Positions 32,888-41,123 of a stretch of 64,000 bases of DNA are shown piece after piece. The notes beneath the pieces are model-generated. The model saw only the letters and a program-made list of their open reading frames with translations, searched no databases and had not been told where the DNA came from. A program made the translations under genes and the position numbers. The stretch spans positions 1 to 64,000 of the forward strand of contig NZ_JAPCZG010000005.1 in the NCBI RefSeq assembly GCF_025938155.1, given 5' to 3'. Every line of letters starts with the position of its first letter. Positions within the stretch are counted from its first letter, which is position 1. Source of the stretch: Novosphingobium sp. KCTC 2891 (GTDB taxonomy: Bacteria; Pseudomonadota; Alphaproteobacteria; Sphingomonadales; Sphingomonadaceae).

Positions 32888-32971
32888 GCCCCTGTGGTGG
32901 AATGGTAGACGCGACCGACTCAAAATCGGTTGGAGAGATCCGTGCCAGTTCGAGTCTGGCCAGGGGCACCA
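32888..32971 (+). tRNA. tRNA-Leu (anticodon CAA)
   Basis: 84-nt class II tRNA with encoded CCA. Acceptor arms GCCCCTG/CAGGGGC pair; anticodon stem ACCGA/TCGGT closes loop CTCAAAA with CAA at 32921-32923. The variable arm is a long one as expected for leucine. Confidence 0.96.
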
Positions 32972-33021
32972 TCACTGAATTGTATCGGGCCGAGCGGTCT
33001 TGCGGCGAGACGCGGACGCGG

Positions 33022-33531
33022 TCAGTCGTCGCCTTCCGACCCCGACCGCAGCGCGGATGCCGAGCGCAGCGACTGAAGTTCGGCTGTCGTCGGGCGGTAA
33101 GGCCCCTGGGCCTCCCTCCGCCGTTTTTCCTCGTCCAGCTTCTTGAGGTAGGCCTGCCGCTGCGCCGGCGTCATCTGCGCCAGCATCCGGGGATCGACTT
33201 CGACTTGGATCGTGTTCGCCATGGGCGGGGGCAGAACCACGACGCTGCCGCCGTCACTGCCGCCGCTGTCCATCGGTGCGCCGAAATCGCCGCTTTCGCT
33301 GCCCCATCCGCCGCCGCGCGCATCGACGAGCACCGGCTTCGGCTTGGCCTTTTCTGTTTCCTGGCGCTTCAGTTCGGCCTGATGCTCTTGCTGCTGCACC
33401 TGTGCCGCAATCGATTCTTCCTGATCGCTGTCCGCGAAAATGGCGACGCTGATCGATATGACCAGCGTCAACGCCGCGAAGTGGCGATACATCTTCGGGT
33501 CGATGCCCAGGAGGGGTGCAGCGGCAGCCAT
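33022..33531 (-). CDS. Membrane-anchored protein of unknown function
   Basis: A 169-residue protein with one N-terminal membrane helix (about residues 17-34, FAALTLVISISVAIFA), then a charged Gln/Glu/Lys coiled coil (about 35-65), a Gly/Ser-rich part, and a C-terminal segment with DPRMLAQMTPAQRQAYLKKLDEEKRRRE. No family recognised. Low-complexity composition suggests a periplasmic tether rather than an enzyme. Divergent from radA (118 bp). Confidence 0.6.
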   Translation of the reverse strand: MAAAAPLLGIDPKMYRHFAALTLVISISVAIFADSDQEESIAAQVQQQEHQAELKRQETEKAKPKPVLVDARGGGWGSESGDFGAPMDSGGSDGGSVVVLPPPMANTIQVEVDPRMLAQMTPAQRQAYLKKLDEEKRRREAQGPYRPTTAELQSLRSASALRSGSEGDD

Positions 33532-33649
33532 GCTTGTCCCGCTATGACGGAGAGCGGTTAACGAGCCGTTTGCCAAGGAGAGCCAGTTTCCCCGATCTGG
33601 TGGCAATCGGTGGCTTGTGTTCGTGCTATGTTCGCGTTAGGCCGCGTCC

Positions 33650-35017
33650 ATGGCCAAACCCAAACGTCGATATGTCTGTCAGGCCTGCGGCGGCGTCTCG
33701 CATCGCTGGCAGGGCCAGTGCCCCGATTGCTCGGAATGGAATACGCTTGCGGAAGATGCGCCGGAGACGGTGTTTTCCGCCCGGCATGATCTGTCGAGCG
33801 GCGGGCGGGCGGTGCAGTTCGTCTCGCTGGACCAGCCCGTTGCCCTGCCGAAGCGGCGCAAGACGGGCCTTGCGGAATTCGACCGCGCGCTGGGCGGCGG
33901 GCTCGTTCCCGGGTCCGCGATCCTGATGGGCGGCGATCCCGGCATCGGAAAATCCACGCTGCTGCTTCAGGCGGCGGCGAGTATCGCGCTTTCGGGCGGG
34001 CATTCGGTCTATATCAGCGGCGAGGAAGCGGCCGATCAGGTTCGTCTGCGCGCCGACCGGCTTGGGCTGGGCAAAGCGCCGATCCTGCTCGCCGCGGCGA
34101 CTTCGGTTCGCGATATCCTCACCACGCTGGGCGGAATGCCCCCGCCGGCGCTGTTGGTGATCGATTCGATCCAGACGATGCATTCGGACCAGATCGAAGG
34201 CGCGCCGGGCACGGTCAGCCAGGTGCGAGGATGTGCGTTCGAGTTGATCCGTTATGCGAAGGAGAACGGCGTCGCGATGGTGCTTGTCGGCCACGTGACG
34301 AAGGACGGCTCGATTGCCGGGCCCCGCGTGCTGGAACACATGGTCGACGTGGTGATGAGCTTCGAGGGCGAACGCAGCCACCAGTACCGCATCCTGCGCG
34401 CGATCAAGAACCGGTTCGGCGCGGTGGACGAGATCGGCGTGTTCGCGATGGCCGGTGCCGGGCTTGAGGAAGTGGGTAACCCCTCGCTGCTGTTCCTGTC
34501 CGGCCGCGAGGAGCAGATCGCCGGCAGCGCCGTGTTCCCCGCGCTGGAGGGCACCCGCCCGGTGCTGGTGGAAATCCAGGCGCTGACGGTTCGCCTCGCC
34601 AGTGGCGCCACGCCCCGCCGTGCGGTGGTTGGGTGGGACAGCGGCAGGCTCGCGATGCTGCTCGCGGTGCTGGAAGCACGGTGTGGGCTCAGCTTTTCAT
34701 CGGCCGAAGTGTACCTTAACGTGGCTGGCGGTTACCGCCTGACCGACCCGGCGGCCGATCTCGCGGTCGCCGCCGCGCTGGTCTCCGCATTGGCCGACAG
34801 GCCGCTGGCGGCAGATGTCGCGTGGTTCGGGGAAGTGTCCCTTGCCGGCGAGGTCCGACCCGTGGCGCACGCCTCGATCCGGTTGAAAGAGGCGGCGAAA
34901 CTGGGCTTCACCCGGGCCTGGGGGCCGGACGGCGGAGTGGAGAAAGTGGCGGGCCTGAACTACGGCACGCTGCGTCTGCTGCCAAATCTCGTTGACCGCA
35001 TTGTGGGCGGCTCGTAG
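33650..35017 (+). CDS. radA: DNA repair protein RadA
   Basis: RecA-related branch-migration helicase. The 455-residue protein has the N-terminal zinc finger (C10, C13, C24, C27), Walker A GGDPGIGKST near residue 95, Walker B LLVIDSI, the RadA-specific KNRFG motif and a C-terminal Lon-protease-like domain without the catalytic serine. cvpA begins 10 bp after its stop. Confidence 0.95.
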   Translation: MAKPKRRYVCQACGGVSHRWQGQCPDCSEWNTLAEDAPETVFSARHDLSSGGRAVQFVSLDQPVALPKRRKTGLAEFDRALGGGLVPGSAILMGGDPGIGKSTLLLQAAASIALSGGHSVYISGEEAADQVRLRADRLGLGKAPILLAAATSVRDILTTLGGMPPPALLVIDSIQTMHSDQIEGAPGTVSQVRGCAFELIRYAKENGVAMVLVGHVTKDGSIAGPRVLEHMVDVVMSFEGERSHQYRILRAIKNRFGAVDEIGVFAMAGAGLEEVGNPSLLFLSGREEQIAGSAVFPALEGTRPVLVEIQALTVRLASGATPRRAVVGWDSGRLAMLLAVLEARCGLSFSSAEVYLNVAGGYRLTDPAADLAVAAALVSALADRPLAADVAWFGEVSLAGEVRPVAHASIRLKEAAKLGFTRAWGPDGGVEKVAGLNYGTLRLLPNLVDRIVGGS

Positions 35018-35027
35018 TTTCGCGGCA

Positions 35028-35612
35028 ATGACCGGCTTCGACTATGTGGTATTTCTGATCGTCGCGGTCGGCGCGATCGGTGGGTTCTTCCGCGGTTTCG
35101 TGGAGGAAGTCCTTTCGCTGGCCGCTTGGTGCGCCGCCTTGTTCGCGGTGCGCTATCTCCATGAACCGCTGACGCTGTGGCTGGCCCCGCACCTCTCGAA
35201 CGAGACGGGGGCAGGGGTGCTGGCTTTCGCCCTGCTGCTCGTGGTGCCAACGCTGCTCACCCGGTTCATCGCCCGCCATGTGGGCCGGGCAAGCCGGGCC
35301 TCGATGCTGGGGCCGATCGACCGGCTGCTCGGCTTCGGCTTCGGCGCGGTGAAGGGCTTCATCATCGTCGTGCTCGGCTTCTCGGTCGTGGTGTTCGGCT
35401 ATGACGTCGTCTGGGGCGTTTCGGGCCGGCCGGCGTGGATTTCGCAGGGGCGCACATATCCGTTCCTCAATGCCGCCAGTGAGGAATTGATGACGATGAT
35501 CGCTGACCGGCGTGCAGAGGCGGCCAAGGCGGCCACCGATGAACAGGCTGGCGGCACAGATTCGGACGCGCCCCGGAAGAAAAAGAAGAGCGCCGGCGCT
35601 CCGACGGCCTGA
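35028..35612 (+). CDS. cvpA: CvpA family membrane protein
   Basis: A 194-residue inner-membrane protein with four hydrophobic segments (about 3-22, 27-45, 60-80, 98-125) and the FRGFVEEVLSLAAWCAAL motif of CvpA. It is linked in other bacteria to colicin V production and envelope stress. The C-terminus is a charged tail ending in a KKKK run. It lies between radA and the NifU-like scaffold gene, a recurring alphaproteobacterial order. Confidence 0.85.
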   Translation: MTGFDYVVFLIVAVGAIGGFFRGFVEEVLSLAAWCAALFAVRYLHEPLTLWLAPHLSNETGAGVLAFALLLVVPTLLTRFIARHVGRASRASMLGPIDRLLGFGFGAVKGFIIVVLGFSVVVFGYDVVWGVSGRPAWISQGRTYPFLNAASEELMTMIADRRAEAAKAATDEQAGGTDSDAPRKKKKSAGAPTA

Positions 35613-35621
35613 AGCACAGTC

Positions 35622-36044
35622 ATGGCCGCTCCCGCCCGCGCTCTCTACACGCCTGCCATGCTTTCCGCCGCAGCCGGCCTTGCAGCCTTTCCGTGGGACG
35701 AGGCGCTTCCGCTGCGCGGAGAGGCGCGGTCGCGTTCCTGCGGCAGCAGCATCGTGCTGGGGCTTTCCATCGATGACATGGGCCGCGTCGCCGGCATTGG
35801 CATCCGGCCGCATGCCTGCGCGGTAGGCCAGGCTGCTGCCCACGCCTTCGCCGGCGGCGCGACAGGACGCACCCGCGACAACATCGCCGCCACACGGCAA
35901 GCCCTGGCGCTCTGGCTCTCTGGCGAAGGGACGATGCCCGACTGGCCGGGGCTCGGCCTGCTCGAACCGGCGCTGGACTATCCGGGCCGCCACCCGGCCA
36001 TCCTCCTTGCGTGGGATGCGGCGCTGTCGGCCCTGCCATCCTGA
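35622..36044 (+). CDS. NifU/IscU-like iron-sulfur scaffold protein
   Basis: A 140-residue protein with the IscU fold pattern: RSRSCGSSIVLGLSIDDMGRVAGIGIRPHACAVGQ aligns in outline with the C-G-D and G-C-G-S-A-I segments of IscU (only key residues are given: C40 and C66). The third scaffold cysteine of IscU is not seen in the C-terminal part, so it may bind a cluster differently or have another role. It follows cvpA by 9 bp. Confidence 0.65.
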   Translation: MAAPARALYTPAMLSAAAGLAAFPWDEALPLRGEARSRSCGSSIVLGLSIDDMGRVAGIGIRPHACAVGQAAAHAFAGGATGRTRDNIAATRQALALWLSGEGTMPDWPGLGLLEPALDYPGRHPAILLAWDAALSALPS

Positions 36045-36133
36045 TCGTTGAGCAATCCTGATCCTCTGGCGGGCTTTCGCGGCCGCGAAGGCTTCGCTAG
36101 AGCGTCCCGACAACGTGGGGAGTAGGGACGGGC

Positions 36134-37750
36134 ATGAGCGAGACAACAGCTGAGCCAAGCGCCAGCGACATCCGGTTGGTGATCGCCGCGAGTTCGGCGG
36201 GGACCGTTTTCGAATGGTACGATTTCTTCATCTACGGCACGCTCGGCTCGATCCTGTCCAAGGCGTTCTTCCCCACCGGCAATGCCACGATGGAAATGCT
36301 GCTGTTCTGGCTGGTGTTTGCGGTGGGCTTCGGATTCCGGCCGCTCGGCGCGGTCCTGTTCGGCTTCCTGGGCGACAGGCTCGGTCGCAAGTATACGTTC
36401 CTCGTCACGGTGCTGCTCATGGGCATCGCCACCGCCGGCGTCGGCCTGATTCCGTCGGCGGCCACGATCGGCATGGCGGCGCCCGTGCTGGTGATCCTGC
36501 TGCGCATCATGCAAGGTCTCGCACTCGGCGGCGAATACGGCGGCGCGGCGGTCTATGTCGCGGAGCATTCCGCGCCCGGCCGGCGCGGCTATTTCACCAG
36601 CTACATCCAGGCCAGCGTGATGGGCGGCTTCGTCCTCAGCCTGCTCGTCGTGCTTTCCTGCAAGGGGCTGATGAGCGAGGAGACGTGGAAGGACTGGGGC
36701 TGGCGCGTACCCTTCATCGTCAGTCTGGCGCTGCTGGGCGTGTCGCTGTGGATGCGGCTGAAGCTGTCGGAAAGCCCTGTGTTCAAGGCTATGAAGGAAC
36801 AGGGCGAACTGGCTGGCAATCCTTTCGTCGAAAGCCTGACCTATCCCGGCAACAAGCGCCGGCTGTTCATCGCGCTGTTCGGCGTTGCCGCCGGCCTGAC
36901 CGTGATCTGGTACACGGCGATGTTCACTGGGCTTTCGTTCCTCAAGTCCGCCATGCGGGTAGAGGATACCACGGCCGAAATCCTCGTCGGCATTGCCTGC
37001 GTGATCGGGATGCCTTTCAATCTGCTGTTCGGCCACATCTCGGACAAGGTGGGCCGCAAGAAGCCGATCGTGCTGGGCTACATCGCCACGCTGGCCCTGC
37101 TGTTCCCGGCGTTCTGGCTGGTTGGCGGAGCGGCCAATCCGGCATTGGCCGACATGGCGCGCCGCGCGCCGGTCGTCGTCACTGGCCCGGACTGCGCCTA
37201 CAGCGCCTTTGCCACCGAGCAGGCAACCAATTGCGGCAAGCTCCTGTCCGACCTGACCGGTTCTGGCGTGCCCTACCGGTTGCATCAGGGTGCGGACCTC
37301 TCGCTCAAGGCAGGCGATACGGCGCTGCCGCTCGACGCTTATCCGTGGGCGGACAAGAAGGCGCGGGCCACCCAGCTGCAATCGATGCTCACCACGGCGG
37401 GCTATGATTTCACCAAGGTCGTGCCTGATTTCGGCCGCGCTGCTGTCGTCGTGCTGGGGCTTGTCCTGCTGATGGCGCTTTCGGGGGCCACCTATGGTCC
37501 GGTGGCGGCGCTGCTGGCGGAAATGTTCCCGCCGCGGATCCGCTACAGTTCGATGTCGATCCCCTATCACATCGGCACCGGGTATTTCGGCGGGTTCCTG
37601 CCGTTCATTTCCAGCCTGATCGTGGCCAAGACCGGCGATCCTTACGCCGGGCTCTGGTACACGTGGATCGTCGTGCTCGTGGCCTTTGGGGTCGCGGCCT
37701 GGGGTTTGAAGGGCGGAATGCCAAAAGAATATGGAGACAACGCTGCCTGA
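36134..37750 (+). CDS. MHS-family major facilitator transporter
   Basis: A 538-residue 12-helix symporter of the metabolite:H+ symporter group (ProP/ShiA/KgtP-like), shown by SAGTVFEWYDFFIYGTL, DRLGRKYTF, GLALGGEYGGAAVYVAEH and DKVGRKKPI. An extra soluble insertion of about 90 residues lies between helices 8 and 9 or nearby (about residues 345-430) with two cysteines (CAYSAF, TNCGKLL). Substrate unknown; such proteins import dicarboxylates, shikimate, proline or betaine. Its stop overlaps the alr start by 20 bp. Confidence 0.85.
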   Translation: MSETTAEPSASDIRLVIAASSAGTVFEWYDFFIYGTLGSILSKAFFPTGNATMEMLLFWLVFAVGFGFRPLGAVLFGFLGDRLGRKYTFLVTVLLMGIATAGVGLIPSAATIGMAAPVLVILLRIMQGLALGGEYGGAAVYVAEHSAPGRRGYFTSYIQASVMGGFVLSLLVVLSCKGLMSEETWKDWGWRVPFIVSLALLGVSLWMRLKLSESPVFKAMKEQGELAGNPFVESLTYPGNKRRLFIALFGVAAGLTVIWYTAMFTGLSFLKSAMRVEDTTAEILVGIACVIGMPFNLLFGHISDKVGRKKPIVLGYIATLALLFPAFWLVGGAANPALADMARRAPVVVTGPDCAYSAFATEQATNCGKLLSDLTGSGVPYRLHQGADLSLKAGDTALPLDAYPWADKKARATQLQSMLTTAGYDFTKVVPDFGRAAVVVLGLVLLMALSGATYGPVAALLAEMFPPRIRYSSMSIPYHIGTGYFGGFLPFISSLIVAKTGDPYAGLWYTWIVVLVAFGVAAWGLKGGMPKEYGDNAA

Positions 37751-38792
37751 TTTCCTGCCCCCGTCGCCGCTCCGTCTGAAACTTGACCTGGAAGCCCTGG
37801 CCGCGAACTGGCGGGCGCTGGACCGGATGTCCGGCGCGGCGAGGGCGGGCGCGGCGGTCAAGGCCGACGCTTATGGCCTGGGCGCGGCGCTCGCGGTACC
37901 TGCGCTCGCTGCGGCCGGTTGCCGCGACTGGTTCGTGGCGCACTGGCAGGAAGTGCCCGAATTGCTGCGCCACGTTCCCGCAGCGCAGGTTTCGGTGCTG
38001 CACGGCCCGATGAACGCGGCGGAGGCGGCGTTCGGCGTGGAAACCGGAGTCCGCCCGGTGCTCAATTCGCTGGAGCAGGTGCGGCGCTGGCGCTCTGCGG
38101 GAGGCGGCGCGTGCGATGTGATGGTCGATACCGGCATGAGCCGACTCGGGTTGAGACTGGCCGATCTGGGCGATACGGCGCTGGCCGGGTTGGAGATCGA
38201 CTGCGTGCTCAGCCATCTCGCCAGCGCGGACGAGGACGTGCCGCAGAACGAGGCGCAGCGCGCGCGCTTTGCTGAAGTGCGCGCCGCCTTGCCGGGGCGC
38301 CGCTATAGCCTTGCCAACAGCGCCGGGATCGCGCTTGGCGATGCATATCACGCGGATCTGACGCGGCCGGGCATTGCACTATATGGCGGAATTCCGCGCG
38401 CCGCGATGGAGCGGGATATTCGCCAGGTGGCCTATCCCGAAGCAGCGGTGATCCAGGTCAGGAACCTCCTCCCCGGTGACAAGGTCGGCTACAACGCCAC
38501 ATTCACGGCAGATCGCCCCATCCGCGCGGGAATTGTCGCGGTGGGTTATGCAGATGGTTACTTGCGCTGCTGGTCGGGCAAGGGATTGTTCCGATTTGGC
38601 GACGATGTCCTGCCGGTGCTCGGCCGCGTGTCGATGGACATGACGATTGTCGACCTTGATTCTGCGCCGCATTGCACGGAAGGCGATTGGCTCTCGATTG
38701 CCTATGACCCTGTTTCCGCAGCAAAAGTCAGCGGACTGTCACAATACGAGCTATTCACCCTGCTGGGCCGCCGCTTTTCGCGAGTTGGTTGA
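37731..38792 (+). CDS. alr: Alanine racemase
   Basis: PLP enzyme making D-alanine for peptidoglycan. The 353-residue protein has AVKADAYGLG with PLP-lysine K44, MVDTGMSRLGL, LANSAGI and GYNATF with second catalytic base Y254. It overlaps the transporter gene by 20 bp, so the two are co-transcribed; whether the transporter supplies a substrate for it is unknown. Confidence 0.94.
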   Translation: METTLPDFLPPSPLRLKLDLEALAANWRALDRMSGAARAGAAVKADAYGLGAALAVPALAAAGCRDWFVAHWQEVPELLRHVPAAQVSVLHGPMNAAEAAFGVETGVRPVLNSLEQVRRWRSAGGGACDVMVDTGMSRLGLRLADLGDTALAGLEIDCVLSHLASADEDVPQNEAQRARFAEVRAALPGRRYSLANSAGIALGDAYHADLTRPGIALYGGIPRAAMERDIRQVAYPEAAVIQVRNLLPGDKVGYNATFTADRPIRAGIVAVGYADGYLRCWSGKGLFRFGDDVLPVLGRVSMDMTIVDLDSAPHCTEGDWLSIAYDPVSAAKVSGLSQYELFTLLGRRFSRVG

Positions 38793-38880
38793 TTTTTACC
38801 ACGATCGTTAACGTTTATTGCGCTGCACATACCGCATCTGCTAAGTCATAGGTGAAATCCCAGCGGGGGGCGCGAATACC

Positions 38881-39435
38881 ATGGCTAACCAAGCGAAAGA
38901 CGGCGAAACTGTTATCATCAAGAAATACGCCAATCGCCGGCTGTATAATACGCGCACGTCGAGCTACATCACGCTCGATCACCTCGCGCAGATGGTGAAG
39001 GAAAACGTCGACTTCAAAGTGATCGACGCCAAGACAGGGTCGGACCTGACCCACACCATCCTGACGCAGATCATCATGGAGGAAGAAGCCAGCGGCGAGC
39101 AGATGCTGCCGACAAACTTCCTGCGCCAGCTGATCTCGATGTACGGCAATTCGATGCAGGCGCTGCTGCCGGGCTATCTCGAAGCGTCGATGGACCATTT
39201 CCGCGAGAACCAGACCAAGCTGCGCAAGGCGATCGAGGACAGCATCGGCGCCAACCCGCTCGCGCAGATCGCGCAGCGCAACATGGAAATGTTCAAGGCC
39301 GCCGCCGCCGCCTTCGTTCCCGGCGCCAACGCGCGCGAGGATGGACAGCCTGCTGCGGGTGAGGGCGATCAGCTCGCCGGCCTGCGTGAGCAGATGGCCG
39401 AGATGCAGCGCAAGCTCGACCAACTGGGCAAGTAA
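38881..39435 (+). CDS. phaR: Polyhydroxyalkanoate synthesis regulator PhaR
   Basis: Transcription factor that represses phasin/PHB genes and responds to polymer granules. The 184-residue protein has the N-terminal DNA-binding domain IIKKYANRRLYNTRTSSYITLDHLA..V, the PHB-accumulation domain around 65-125 and a C-terminal coiled coil. No pha structural genes are in the window. TGC-rich repeats upstream (TTGCGCTGC, GCATCTGC) resemble PhaR half-sites and could allow autoregulation; this is weak. Confidence 0.9.
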   Translation: MANQAKDGETVIIKKYANRRLYNTRTSSYITLDHLAQMVKENVDFKVIDAKTGSDLTHTILTQIIMEEEASGEQMLPTNFLRQLISMYGNSMQALLPGYLEASMDHFRENQTKLRKAIEDSIGANPLAQIAQRNMEMFKAAAAAFVPGANAREDGQPAAGEGDQLAGLREQMAEMQRKLDQLGK

Positions 39436-39450
39436 GCCGTTTCGGGCTTT

Positions 39451-39483
39451 CGAAGGGACTTGGGCATTGCCCGAATCCCTTCG
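39451..39483 (+). terminator. Large hairpin between phaR and proS
   Basis: CGAAGGGA ... TCCCTTCG with inner GGGCA/TGCCC: about 13 bp of stem. No U-run follows, so it may be a factor-dependent end or a leader structure of proS. Confidence 0.45.
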
Positions 39484-39501
39484 GCCCCGTAACCGGCGGG
39501 C

Positions 39502-41052
39502 ATGACCAAGCAGCCCACGATCAAGCACGCGCTCAACGTCACGCGCGATGAAGATTTCGCCCAGTGGTACCAGTCGGTAATCGCCGAGGCCGAGCTTGCC
39601 GAGGAATCCGGCGTGCGCGGCTGCATGGTGATCAAGCCCTGGGGATACGGCATCTGGGAACGCATCCAGAAGCTGATGGATGAGCGTATCAAGGAAGCTG
39701 GCGTCGAGAACTGCTACTTCCCGCTGTTTATCCCCCTGTCCTACTTCGCCAAGGAAGCCGACCACGTCGAAGGCTTCGCCAAGGAAATGGCGGTCGTTAC
39801 CCACCACCGCCTGATCGCCGATCCCAAGGGCGGGTTGATGCCCGATCCCGAAGCGAAGCTCGAAGAGCCGCTGGTCGTGCGCCCCACCTCCGAAACCGTG
39901 ATCGGCGCCGCGATGGCCCGCTGGATCCAGTCCTGGCGCGACCTGCCGTTGCTCACCAACCAGTGGGCCAATGTCGTGCGCTGGGAAATGCGCACGCGGA
40001 TGTTCCTGCGCACCAGCGAATTCCTCTGGCAGGAAGGGCACACCGCCCACGCCGACGAGGCCGACGCCATGGCCGAGACGCTGCGCGCGCTCGAAATGTA
40101 TCGCAGCTTTTCGGAAGACGTTCTGGCCATGCCGGTCATCACCGGGCCGAAGCCCGAGAACGAGCGTTTCCCCGGCGCCGTCGCGACATATTCGATCGAA
40201 GCGATGATGCAGGATGGCAAGGCGCTCCAGGCCGGCACCTCGCACTACCTCGGCACCGGCTTCGCGGAAGCCGCCGGCATCCGCTATCAGGACAAGGAAG
40301 GCCAGCAGACGCTGTGCCACACCACCAGCTGGGGCGTTTCCACGCGCATGATCGGCGGCGTCATCATGACGCATGGCGACGACGACGGCCTTCGCACGCC
40401 GCCGCAGGTCGCCCCGCAGCAGATCGTGATCTTGCCCATGCTGCGCGACAATGACGGCGATGAGGCGCTGCTGGCCTATTGTGAAGCGCTGCGCGCGGAT
40501 CTGGCGAAGCAGTCGGCGTTCGGCGAGCGGGTCCGCGTCCTGCTCGACAAGCGCCCCGGCAAGGCCACGCAAAAGCGCTGGGCCTGGGTCAAGAAGGGCG
40601 TGCCCCTGATCCTGGAGATCGGCGGCCGCGATGCAGAAGGCGGGCAGGTCTCTGTCCTGCGCCGCGACAAGCTGTGGAACGATGCGGCCAAGGCCAATTT
40701 CGTCGCCATGAGCCAGGGCGAGTTCGTCGCCGCCGCTTCGGCGGAGCTCGAGGACATCGAGCGCGCGCTGTTCGAAGAAGCCCGCACCCGCCGCGATGCG
40801 CAGATCGTGCGCGACGTGACCGACCTTGATGGGCTGGCGGCCTATTTCGCCGAAGACCGCAAGTTCCCCGGTTGGGTTGAAATGCAGTGGTCGCGCCCGA
40901 CGGGCGACGCGCTGGACAAGGTGGTCGAACAGCTCAAGGCGCTGAAGCTGACCATCCGCAACACGCCGACGGGCGCCGCGCCTGCGGACGGAACCTGCCC
41001 GTTCACGGGTGATCCGGCGGTGGAGCGCATTCTCGTCGCACGCTCCTACTAA
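39502..41052 (+). CDS. proS: Prolyl-tRNA synthetase, archaeal/eukaryal type
   Basis: Charges tRNA-Pro. The 516-residue sequence is of the archaeal/eukaryal (type 3) class: it starts with KPWGYGIWERIQKLMDERIKE and NCYFPLFIP, has motif 2 RWEMRTRMFLRTSEFLWQEGHTAHA in outline, lacks the editing insertion of standard bacterial ProRS, has the extra C-terminal zinc-like/alpha-beta domain, and ends in the conserved terminal tyrosine (ARSY). TSHYLGTGFA and TTSWGVSTRMIGG complete motif 3. Most alphaproteobacteria have a short bacterial-type enzyme, so this is probably an ancient transfer in the lineage. Confidence 0.93.
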   Translation: MTKQPTIKHALNVTRDEDFAQWYQSVIAEAELAEESGVRGCMVIKPWGYGIWERIQKLMDERIKEAGVENCYFPLFIPLSYFAKEADHVEGFAKEMAVVTHHRLIADPKGGLMPDPEAKLEEPLVVRPTSETVIGAAMARWIQSWRDLPLLTNQWANVVRWEMRTRMFLRTSEFLWQEGHTAHADEADAMAETLRALEMYRSFSEDVLAMPVITGPKPENERFPGAVATYSIEAMMQDGKALQAGTSHYLGTGFAEAAGIRYQDKEGQQTLCHTTSWGVSTRMIGGVIMTHGDDDGLRTPPQVAPQQIVILPMLRDNDGDEALLAYCEALRADLAKQSAFGERVRVLLDKRPGKATQKRWAWVKKGVPLILEIGGRDAEGGQVSVLRRDKLWNDAAKANFVAMSQGEFVAAASAELEDIERALFEEARTRRDAQIVRDVTDLDGLAAYFAEDRKFPGWVEMQWSRPTGDALDKVVEQLKALKLTIRNTPTGAAPADGTCPFTGDPAVERILVARSY

Positions 41053-41061
41053 CTGACGCAT

Positions 41062-41099
41062 AAGGGCAGGCGGTTTCTCCGGCAACCGCTTGCCCCTTT
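41062..41099 (+). terminator. Terminator after proS
   Basis: AAGGGCAGGCGGT ... ACCGCTTGCCCCTTT: a stem of about 12 bp with one mismatch, followed by T residues. Confidence 0.7.
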
Positions 41100-41123
41100 C
41101 GCCGGGGCGGCTAAGCTGCCCGG

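Noticed and set aside
38803..38825. CtrA site upstream of phaR
   Set aside because: There is one TTAAC half-site but no TTAA at the seven-base spacing.
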